Assembly (NCBI GenBank): GCA_021789355.1
Contig: JAJYJR010000393.1
Location: 1-5,899, forward strand
Direction: 5' to 3'
DNA: 5,899 nt
Source: Chloroflexota bacterium
GTDB lineage: Bacteria > Chloroflexota > Limnocylindria > Limnocylindrales > CSP1-4
The stretch's first letter is position 1. Each line of letters starts with the position of its first letter. A program made the position numbers and the translations under genes. Below the pieces are notes generated by a model that saw only the letters and a list, made by a program, of their open reading frames with translations, was not told the origin of the DNA and ran no database searches. This document shows positions 1-5,548 of this stretch, one piece after another.

Positions 1-474
1 AGTGGCTCGGACGCGGCACCGGCGGCCAGTGCGAGCGCCGCGCGTCAACGCCTCCCGCGTGGAGCCGAGCGTAGGCGAGTCAACCTGTCGGGACGTAGGG
101 CCGCATTACCCCTCGTGCTCACACGGTTGCGTACCACGCGAGCGGGTCGGGCGATTTGCTTCGTGTGCCCCCGAGTCCGTCCGGGGGCGCTTGTTCATGC
201 CCGGATCCGTGAGCATGGGCGACACCCCGCTGCCGTCAAGGGCCCGCGGCCTGGCAAGCGACGCGCCCATCCATGCCGAGACGCTTCCGCCGCGGGTCGG
301 TCCCGCCGGTGGTTTGGTGCGGTCAGGGCGGCCAAGACAGCGGCCGCAGCTCGACGCCCCCCGCGACAAGTTCCCGTGGCCCGTCCCGGGACGCCAGGTC
401 GTCCGGCGGCATCTGTGTGGTGGCGGGAGGTGCCGTGGCGGTTGCCCCGCCGGCGGAGCGAGGCAGGCAAGAGC
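1..474. other. Upstream region without a convincing gene
   Basis: All three forward frames are open for long stretches, but their translations are rich in Arg, Pro and Gly and show no recognisable motif, as expected of non-coding DNA at this GC content. One frame running in from the left edge stops at TAG 72-74 and has mostly G/C third positions, so it could be the last ~23 codons of an upstream gene; this is weak. A terminator-like hairpin at 165-195 fits a forward gene ending just before or inside this region. I see no clear -10/-35 pair for the gene at 475. The reverse strand from about 106 is open but is a shadow of the downstream genes. Confidence 0.5.
165..195 (+). terminator. Putative intrinsic terminator hairpin
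   Basis: GCCCCCG at 167-173 pairs perfectly with CGGGGGC at 182-188 across an 8-base loop. The stem extends by a T-G wobble (166/189) and a G-C pair (165/190), giving about 9 pairs. It is followed directly by the short T-rich run TTGTT at 191-195. On the opposite strand the bases after the hairpin are not T-rich, so forward termination is favoured. It would end a transcript arriving from left of the window. The T-tract is short, so its efficiency is uncertain. Confidence 0.45.
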
Positions 475-1497
475 ATGACCACGAGGAACCCCAGCGTGCT
501 GATCCGGCGGCCCGGGTCTCGGGGGCGCCTCCATCCGCTGCTCCTCCTCGGCTCGCTGGCTGCGGTGGTCCTGCTCGGATGTGCGACGAGCGAGCGCCCG
601 GCCGACGGCCGATCGGTACCGTCGACCGTTCGGCCGACCCCACCCGCGGCAGTCGTCTGGTGGTCCGCCGCTCCCACGCCACCGCCTGCTGTCACGACCC
701 AGCCGAGCGCGTCGCCCATCCCGCAGCCGACGCCGTCCGCGTCGCCCTACGCAGGCCTGCCCGCCACGCCTGCCGCGCTGCGCGTCGACCGGTTCGCCGA
801 GGTGGTGGCGGACGACCTCGTGATCAGGTCCCGGCCTTCGGTGGGGAGCGACTCGGTGATCCTGGACCACCACCTCGGGGCCGGCGACCGGCTGTTCCTC
901 GTGGCCGGTCCGGTGGAGGCGTCGGGGTACACGTGGTACGCCGGGCAGGACTCCGGGCCGTATGGGAACGAGCCGTTCGGGTGGGTCGCCTCCGCGAGCC
1001 GCGGTGGCGAGCCCTGGCTCGTCGGCCTCGACCTCGCCTGCCCGTCGCCCCCGGTCACGATCGAGCAACTCGCGACGATGTTCGTCCTGGAGCGAGTCGC
1101 GTGCTTCGGGGACACCCCGCTGTCGTTCGAGGCGTACGCGTGGAGCAGGATGCTGGCGGACTGGCCGATGGGCTGGTGGGGCACGCCTGCCTGGCTGCTG
1201 CCGCTCGTACACCAGGAGTTCGTCGGTGACTACGGCCACTGGTTGGCGGTCGTCTACGCGCCGGCATCGAACATCGTGAGAACGGCGGACGGGTATGTCG
1301 GCGACCCGCCCGGCAACGGCATCCGCTACCGGATCACCGGGCACTTCGATGACCCCGCCTCCGTCTCGCGTCGTGTAGGCGGGATCGACCCCGTGACGGG
1401 GAGCAGACACGAGTACGCCCGGGATTTGGCGCGGCTCGACTGTCGTGCGCAGTTCGTGATCACCGATCGGGAGCCGCTCGAGGGGGTGCCGACATGA
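475..1497 (+). CDS. SH3b-domain lipoprotein with Trp-rich central region
   Basis: A 340-residue exported lipoprotein. The start at ATG 475 is chosen because it gives a proper signal peptide: Arg-rich n-region, hydrophobic core at residues 21-34, and lipobox LLGC with Cys36 as the lipidated residue. The frame is open further upstream, but that extension is Arg/Pro-rich and unlike protein. The ribosome site is weak (AGG at 465-467, about 7 bases from the start). Residues ~41-95 are a Pro/Ser/Thr/Ala linker. Residues ~105-178 resemble a bacterial SH3 domain: the VIRSRPS segment, the GYTWY strand and GWVASASR, ending in a GEPWL motif. Such domains often bind peptidoglycan. Residues ~187-340 contain Cys189, Cys210 and Cys323, a cluster of six Trp between 223 and 256, and a GHFDDPAS motif near 289-296; I cannot name this part. 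It overlaps the next gene by ATGA, implying translational coupling. The SH3b call is family knowledge; wall binding is inference. Confidence 0.85.
   Translation: MTTRNPSVLIRRPGSRGRLHPLLLLGSLAAVVLLGCATSERPADGRSVPSTVRPTPPAAVVWWSAAPTPPPAVTTQPSASPIPQPTPSASPYAGLPATPAALRVDRFAEVVADDLVIRSRPSVGSDSVILDHHLGAGDRLFLVAGPVEASGYTWYAGQDSGPYGNEPFGWVASASRGGEPWLVGLDLACPSPPVTIEQLATMFVLERVACFGDTPLSFEAYAWSRMLADWPMGWWGTPAWLLPLVHQEFVGDYGHWLAVVYAPASNIVRTADGYVGDPPGNGIRYRITGHFDDPASVSRRVGGIDPVTGSRHEYARDLARLDCRAQFVITDREPLEGVPT
1481..1497 (+). promoter_or_regulatory. Ribosome site and ATGA start/stop overlap
   Basis: AGGGGG at 1481-1486 lies 7 bases before ATG 1494. That ATG overlaps the TGA (1495-1497) of the preceding lipoprotein gene. 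The overlap together with an adequate Shine-Dalgarno sequence fixes the start of the second gene and indicates a shared transcript with termination-reinitiation coupling. Confidence 0.8.
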
Positions 1498-3920
1498 AGC
1501 CAGACGCTGTCCCCCACGGGCCGTCACGTGTGGCCGCGGCTCTCGTCGTTGCTGCCGCGCTCGTGGCCGGCTGCGGAGGCGCAGTTCCACCCGTGGCACC
1601 CCCTGCCACCCCCGAGGCAACCGCGACGTCCTCGATGACCTCTCCGTCATCCCCGAGCGTGGCCGACATGACATCCCCGAGCGGTGCAGGCCGGACCGTG
1701 CCACCGACCGCGCCTTTGGGTACCTCGCTTGCCCCCGCGGCCGACGTGCCGGCGGGATCGCTTGGCCCCCCGGCTCCGCCCCCGGCGGCGACCGCCACCG
1801 GGCGCCCCGTCCTCTCGGCCTTCGGGACGCCCGCGATCGACGGGACCGTCGACCCCGGCGAGTGGGACGGCGCGGCACAGCTCGAGCTGCTCCTCCGGAT
1901 GCCCGAGGCGGACGGCGGCTACGTCGGGTCGGGGCGCGTTCCGGCCGTCGTCTCGGTCATGAACGACGACGCGAACCTGTACGTGGCGGTGCAGATCGGG
2001 CAGATCGCCGACGACGCGGCGATGTGGATCACGTTCGACAACGACAACGACGGCACGCCCGTGGAAGCCGGCGACGACGTCGTCGCGGTACAACGCACCG
2101 AGGAAGCCCTCAGCTTCTACGACGCGGCGTGGTTCCCCTGTGCAGAGGGTCAGGGCGTGTCGGGCGCGTGGTGCGAGCCCCTCGACAGCGCGACGGGAGC
2201 AGGCTATCCGGCACCCGGCAGCATCGATGGCACGGCCGCAGGCGCACGCCCGCTCGAGACGCAGATGTTCGAGCTCGCGCACCCGCTCGACTCGGGCGAC
2301 GCCCGGGACGTCAGCCTGCGTCCTGGCAACGAGGTCGGCATCCAGATGGTCCTGCAGCTCGGCGAGCGCAGGGACCCGAGCTGGTTCTGCGACTCGGGCG
2401 CCTGTGGGGGCGGGGGCAACGGGTACGCCACCATCGTCGTGGCGTCGCCGAGCACGTCCCCGCTCCGCCGGGGCCCGGTCATCAGTACGACGGCGTCCCC
2501 GGCGGAACCCGTGACTGGCTGGTACGTCGGCCGCACGACCGTGCGCGTGGCAGGCGTCGCAACGACGGAATCGCCGGTGGCCGCGATCCGCGTCTGGGGC
2601 CTGCCTGCGCGGATGCCTTTCCTGCTCCGGCAGCCTCCCGGAGGCCTCGGGGGGCAGATCGTCACCCTGACGGGGAACGCGGCGCAGCGGATCTGGCTCG
2701 ATGGCATTACGATCCTGCACGCCTACGCCGTCGACCGGGACGGCCGCCTCGGGCCCTGGCTCTCGCTTCCCGTCCGCGTGGACGCTATGCCGCCCGCCGT
2801 CAGCCCGCCGCGCATCATCTTCCGAGAGGGCGGGATCGTCGGGGGGACGCCGACCTCGACCCTCGTGCGGTGGATCGGCACCGACGCGCAGTCGGGCGTG
2901 GCGCGATACGAACTGCAGGAGTCCGTGGGCGGCGCTTCCTATCGGACCGTCGCGACGGTTGGCGGCGGGACCACGGCGGTGGCGCGCCGGCCCGTGCTGG
3001 ACGCCGTCTATCGCTACCGGATCCGGGCCACCGACCAGGCGGGCAACGTGGGTCGATGGATCGAGGGGGCGGCGTACCGCGTGTCGCTCGTCGACTCGGA
3101 TGACGCACGCATCGAGCTCGGCGGCTCGTGGGAGACGGTCAGCGACCCGGATGCCGTCGGCGAATCCGTCCTCAGGGCCACGGACCCAGGTGCGACCGCG
3201 CGCCTGACGTTCGACGGCAGTGCCGTCGCGGTCATCGCGCAGAGCGGACTCGACCAGGGCATCGTGGAAGTCGCGCTCGACAACTCGCGGCTTGCCGGGC
3301 CGCGGGACGTCAACCTGGGCGCGCATGTCGCCGATGCGCGCGTGGCGTATCGCGCCGAGTGGAGTGGCGCCGGGCGACACGTCATCGAGCTCACCGTCGC
3401 GGGGACGCCGGGGCGACCCGCGGTGGGCCTCGACTCGTTTCTCGTGGCGACGACGGTCGCGACGTCCGGCGGAACGCCGGCAGGCACGCCCGAGGCCAGC
3501 TACGAGGCCGAGAACCTGGGGTGGCGTGGTGACGTGACCATGTTCCCGGTCGTTCAGGCCATGAACCGCGGGTTCGGCGCCTGGAGCAACGGACGACAGC
3601 TCTCGTGGTTTGCACGCGCGGACGAGACCATCTCGCTCGACGTCCCGATCACGCCGGGACGCTGGACGGTCCGCCTGTACGCCATGCGCGACACGTGCGC
3701 ACCCTCCGTCCGCTTCTCCCTTGAGGGAGCTCCGCTCGGACCGAGCGTCGACCTGCGCGCCGACGCGGTGGGACTCTCAGGGCCCATCGAGCTCGGAACG
3801 ACGGAATCCTCCTGGTCGGGAGTCGTGGGTCTGTCCATCTCCGTCGTCGGGCCGGTGGACGCCGCGTGCGGCTACGCGTTGGTCGGCCTCGACCGCCTGG
3901 TGCTGACACCCGAGGATTGA
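1494..3920 (+). CDS. Large multi-module glycan-binding-like lipoprotein
   Basis: An 808-residue exported lipoprotein. Residues 1-27 form a signal peptide ending in lipobox LVAGC (Cys27), followed by a Pro/Ala/Thr/Ser linker to about 103. Residues ~105-318 look like a CBM9/DOMON-like beta-sandwich: IDGTVDPGEWDGA at the start, NDDANLYVAV near 157-166, and an acidic FDNDNDG near 181-187 that may bind calcium. Cys216/227 and Cys299/304 could form disulfides. Residues ~325-432 are Ig-like. Residues ~433-532 are FN3-like, with YRIRATDQAGNVG near 507-520. Residues ~535-655 resemble a galactose-binding-like domain, ending in GLDSFLV. Residues ~669-808 begin YEAENL and look like a CBM6/CBM35-type sandwich. 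No catalytic domain is visible, so a binding, adhesion or scaffolding role at the cell surface is inferred rather than shown. It is the second gene of a coupled pair with the SH3b lipoprotein; the stop is TGA at 3918-3920. Module boundaries are approximate. Confidence 0.85.
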   Translation: MKPDAVPHGPSRVAAALVVAAALVAGCGGAVPPVAPPATPEATATSSMTSPSSPSVADMTSPSGAGRTVPPTAPLGTSLAPAADVPAGSLGPPAPPPAATATGRPVLSAFGTPAIDGTVDPGEWDGAAQLELLLRMPEADGGYVGSGRVPAVVSVMNDDANLYVAVQIGQIADDAAMWITFDNDNDGTPVEAGDDVVAVQRTEEALSFYDAAWFPCAEGQGVSGAWCEPLDSATGAGYPAPGSIDGTAAGARPLETQMFELAHPLDSGDARDVSLRPGNEVGIQMVLQLGERRDPSWFCDSGACGGGGNGYATIVVASPSTSPLRRGPVISTTASPAEPVTGWYVGRTTVRVAGVATTESPVAAIRVWGLPARMPFLLRQPPGGLGGQIVTLTGNAAQRIWLDGITILHAYAVDRDGRLGPWLSLPVRVDAMPPAVSPPRIIFREGGIVGGTPTSTLVRWIGTDAQSGVARYELQESVGGASYRTVATVGGGTTAVARRPVLDAVYRYRIRATDQAGNVGRWIEGAAYRVSLVDSDDARIELGGSWETVSDPDAVGESVLRATDPGATARLTFDGSAVAVIAQSGLDQGIVEVALDNSRLAGPRDVNLGAHVADARVAYRAEWSGAGRHVIELTVAGTPGRPAVGLDSFLVATTVATSGGTPAGTPEASYEAENLGWRGDVTMFPVVQAMNRGFGAWSNGRQLSWFARADETISLDVPITPGRWTVRLYAMRDTCAPSVRFSLEGAPLGPSVDLRADAVGLSGPIELGTTESSWSGVVGLSISVVGPVDAACGYALVGLDRLVLTPED

Positions 3921-4099
3921 GCTCCTCCAGCCAGCTTTGCCACGCAACCCGCCTATCCCCTCGCTCGTTCAACCGTGGGCCGCAGCGGGATCCTACGTCG
4001 CTGAACGCCCCACCATTCGGGCGCGTCCAATGGTCTTGGCTCGTTCCTTGCCTGAGCCGCATCGCCCGGCCGCATACCACGCGACCGGGATCTCATACG

Positions 4100-4150
4100 G
4101 TCGGATCAGCCCCGGCGCCGGGCCCAACAGGCTACCCAGGCAGATCCGAC
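4100..4150. repeat. Inverted repeat GTCGGATC/GATCCGAC around a GC palindrome
   Basis: GTCGGATC at 4100-4107 is the exact reverse complement of GATCCGAC at 4143-4150. The 35-base interval holds the perfect palindrome CCCGGCGCCGGG (4111-4122) and a possible inner AGCC/GGCT pairing (4108-4111 with 4130-4133). Together they could fold as a branched or extended stem in either transcript. Location between convergent stops suggests transcription termination or RNA 3'-end protection; this is inference. Confidence 0.4.
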
Positions 4151-4158
4151 GCGTCGGA
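4145..4158. repeat. 14-base perfect palindrome
   Basis: TCCGACGCGTCGGA reads identically on both strands. It begins 31 bases beyond the stop of the reverse-strand hydrolase. As DNA it could be a dimeric-protein site; as RNA a loop is needed, so only about 5 pairs could form. Its left half is shared with the 4143-4150 arm of the larger inverted repeat, so the two pairings exclude each other. No T-tract follows on either strand. Confidence 0.4.
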
Positions 4159-4188
4159 GGCGATCGGGCCGCCGAACACCGCGCCACC

Positions 4189-5073
4189 TCAGCGGGGCGG
4201 CTCGCTCGCCTCGAACCCGACCGCTGCAAGGGCTTCAGCGATCGCGGCCCTGCCTCTGTCGTTGGGGTGTTTCCCGTCATCGCCGATCCAACCCTTCGCG
4301 ACGACGTCCTCATCGTGGTTCGGTCCATTGAAGACGTCGAAGACCGACACGAACACCGCGTTGTTGGCCTCGGCCGCCTCCCGGACCACCTGCGTCTGGA
4401 TCTCCCAGGTCGCGGTGCACTCCGGCTCGATCCCGGCCTCTCTCCATTGCGCGAGGAAGGGGTTCCACACGTCCTGCGCCCTCAGGATGGTGGGCCGGCC
4501 CTCCCGCAGGTCCCAGATCTCGGCGTACATCTGGTCCCACACGTCGCGGTACGCGCGCCAATCCTCGACCGTGGGAATCACGGGCGTCTGCCATTCCGAC
4601 CCGGGATCGCCGCCGGCTTCGACGCAGGTCAGGATGTTCGGTCGCGGCAAGGCGTCCATCAGGTCTCCGGCGTCTCCGAACACGACGATGATCTCGGCCC
4701 CGGCCACCTCGTCAGCCAGGCCGGACTTGACCAGCCGCAGCAGCTGCGTGAGCGACCCCATCCCGGTGTGGTCATGGACCCGGACCTCGCGGCCCAGCGC
4801 CTCGGCGGCCAGCTTCCCGTACTTCTCGGCCACGCCGATGCCTGCCGAGTTGGAGATGTACACGAGATCGACGGGTTCGCCTGGTGGGAACACCCGCCCT
4901 TCGGGGCCTGACGGCGCCTCGGCCGCAGCCGACGGCGCGAGCGTCGTGGTCGGCGTGGCAGGCGCCGTCGGAGCGACCGTTGGCCCGCTTCCGCCGCAGG
5001 CCGTCAGCCAGGCCAGCAGCAGACATGCCACCAGCGGCACCACCGGACGTATCAACCTCCGTTGCCGCGGCAT
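4189..5073 (-). CDS. SGNH/GDSL-type hydrolase lipoprotein
   Basis: A 294-residue exported lipoprotein that probably acts as an esterase or acylhydrolase outside the membrane. The start at ATG 5073 is preferred over an in-frame GTG at 5103 because GGAGGA lies 4 bases upstream and the signal peptide is compact: basic n-region, hydrophobic core, lipobox LTAC with Cys26. A Pro/Thr/Ala linker runs to about 60. Block I appears as VYISNSAGIG (71-80), with Ser76 as candidate nucleophile and Asn75 where GDS enzymes have Asp. Block III appears as FGDAGDL (132-138), lacking the usual Asn of GxND. Block V is DGKHPND (266-272), giving the Asp266/His269 pair. Cys150 and Cys219 may form a disulfide. The fold call rests on motif order and spacing; substrate is unknown, and with two altered blocks the protein could be a weak or non-catalytic member. 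It converges on the beta-sandwich lipoprotein gene and diverges from the ABC ATPase gene. Confidence 0.82.
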   Translation of the reverse strand: MPRQRRLIRPVVPLVACLLLAWLTACGGSGPTVAPTAPATPTTTLAPSAAAEAPSGPEGRVFPPGEPVDLVYISNSAGIGVAEKYGKLAAEALGREVRVHDHTGMGSLTQLLRLVKSGLADEVAGAEIIVVFGDAGDLMDALPRPNILTCVEAGGDPGSEWQTPVIPTVEDWRAYRDVWDQMYAEIWDLREGRPTILRAQDVWNPFLAQWREAGIEPECTATWEIQTQVVREAAEANNAVFVSVFDVFNGPNHDEDVVAKGWIGDDGKHPNDRGRAAIAEALAAVGFEASEPPR

Positions 5074-5077
5074 GTCG

Positions 5078-5083
5078 TCCTCC
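5078..5083 (-). promoter_or_regulatory. Strong Shine-Dalgarno of the hydrolase gene
   Basis: Read on the reverse strand, GGAGGA occupies 5083-5078, four bases before ATG 5073. It is the best ribosome site in the window. It decides the start in favour of ATG 5073 over the upstream GTG at 5103, which falls in the middle of a hairpin. Confidence 0.8.
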
Positions 5084-5094
5084 GACCGCCGAGA

Positions 5095-5114
5095 CCGCCT
5101 CACCGCTGAGGCGG
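5095..5114 (-). repeat. Perfect hairpin in the hydrolase leader
   Basis: On the reverse strand CCGCCTCA and TGAGGCGG pair perfectly (8 pairs, mostly G-C) around a 4-base GCGG loop. The 3' end of the stem lies 11 bases before the Shine-Dalgarno site. A second GGCGG copy at 5090-5086 could compete for the 5' arm, so two alternative folds are possible. It may modulate translation or stabilise the mRNA; no known riboswitch or protein-site family is recognised. Confidence 0.4.
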
Positions 5115-5198
5115 GCTGGGCAGGAGCAAGTCATCGCCCCGCTACGGCGACAAGGGTGCCGGCCGTGGAACGTATCGGTCCAGAGGCGGAGGGCCTGA

Positions 5199-5333
5199 AC
5201 GCCTGGCGGCGATGCCTCGATCGTGCTCCTCGAATCCGATGATCTGGCGGCCTCGCTGTACGACACCGCCACCTCGAACGACCCGTTCGACGCGTGGTTC
5301 CGCGCCCACCTGCAGCGCGTTCACGGCGTGGAT
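5199..5333 (+). pseudogene. Remnant of a small-protein gene (C-terminal part)
   Basis: About 45 codons after a TGA at 5196-5198 read as very protein-like sequence with high G/C third positions: TPGGDASIVLLESDDLAAS, then SNDPFDAWFRAHLQRVHGVD. The order, a TP-GD strand, an acidic ESDDL turn, then a DPFD-WFR helix ending in HGVD, matches the second half of ~100-residue ferredoxin-fold proteins of the Dabb-like/DUF6176-like kind as I remember them. The first half is missing, no start with a ribosome site fits, and the frame runs without a stop through the ATPase start to 5714, losing protein character after about 5400. I read it as a decayed or truncated gene; frameshift errors in the assembly, for example near the G run at 5340-5346, are an alternative. 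The family name is tentative; the protein-like character is seen directly. Confidence 0.45.
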
Positions 5334-5535
5334 GGGGCAGGGGGGTCCCGCTTCGAGGACCCCGGGTCCGTCCGACTCGCGCTTCCCGTGGGTCAGGGCG
5401 GCGAACGGCCATGCGGACACGAGCCAGGCGCTCACCGCGCGCCACAGCGGAACGTCGAGCTCGGCTCGACTGGCTCGTACCCAACGACTGGACGATCGCG
5501 CGGCGCGGCCCGGGGCGCTGATTTCGGGAGCCGGG

Positions 5536-5541
5536 TAGACT
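5536..5541 (+). promoter_or_regulatory. -10 box for a leaderless ABC ATPase transcript
   Basis: TAGACT matches the TAnnnT -10 consensus and ends 7 bases before GTG 5549. Transcription would therefore begin at or next to the first base of the start codon. No TTGACA-like -35 is seen about 17 bases upstream, and no Shine-Dalgarno is suitably placed (GGGAG at 5526-5530 is 18 bases from the start). -10-only promoters with leaderless starts are known from high-GC groups such as actinobacteria and Deinococcus. Its use here is inferred. Confidence 0.55.
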
Positions 5542-5548
5542 CGCCGGC

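Larger units (their letters stand above)
3921..4188. other. Convergent intergenic region rich in inverted repeats
   Basis: This 268-base gap separates the ends of two converging genes. I see no gene in it; the open frames crossing it are shadows of the reverse-strand hydrolase. Its right half contains a 12-base palindrome (4111-4122), a 14-base palindrome (4145-4158) and an 8-base inverted repeat (4100-4107 with 4143-4150). A small 5-pair stem, GAGGA/TCCTC at 3912-3916 and 3923-3927, spans the stop codon of the forward gene. None is followed by a convincing T-tract. A bidirectional, U-tract-less terminator zone is the likeliest role. Confidence 0.5.
5074..5548. other. Divergent intergenic region
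   Basis: A 475-base gap between the reverse-strand hydrolase and the forward ABC ATPase. From left to right it holds the hydrolase ribosome site (5078-5083), a direct repeat GACCGCC (5084-5090, 5093-5099), a leader hairpin (5095-5114), a protein-like gene remnant (5199-5333), about 200 bases in which I see nothing recognisable (5334-5535), and the ATPase -10 box (5536-5541). A possible reverse-strand -10, TACGTT (5174-5169), has no good -35 and is too weak to call. Confidence 0.5.

Noticed and set aside
1..74. C-terminal end of an upstream forward gene stopping at TAG 72-74
   Set aside because: High G/C third positions are suggestive, but about 23 codons with no motif are not enough to call a gene.
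115..474. N-terminal extension of the SH3b lipoprotein to an upstream start
   Set aside because: The extra 120 residues are Arg/Pro-rich and would bury the signal peptide inside the protein. ATG 475 gives a normal lipoprotein signal.
106..1878. 590-codon reverse-strand open frame opposite both forward lipoprotein genes
   Set aside because: Arg/Pro/Gly-rich translation with no motif. It is antisense to two genes with clear signal peptides, domains and an ATGA overlap. Long antisense frames are expected at this GC content.
1647..3380. 577-codon reverse-strand open frame opposite the large lipoprotein
   Set aside because: Low-complexity, Arg-rich translation. The forward frame has recognisable beta-sandwich modules throughout.
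3958..3984. GTTCAACC resembling a tRNA T-loop in the convergent gap
   Set aside because: The flanking bases do not form a T-stem (no G53-C61 pair), and no acceptor or anticodon arm is found.
3937..4911. 324-codon forward frame across the hydrolase gene
   Set aside because: Antisense shadow of the SGNH-type gene, which has a strong ribosome site, lipobox and catalytic-block motifs.
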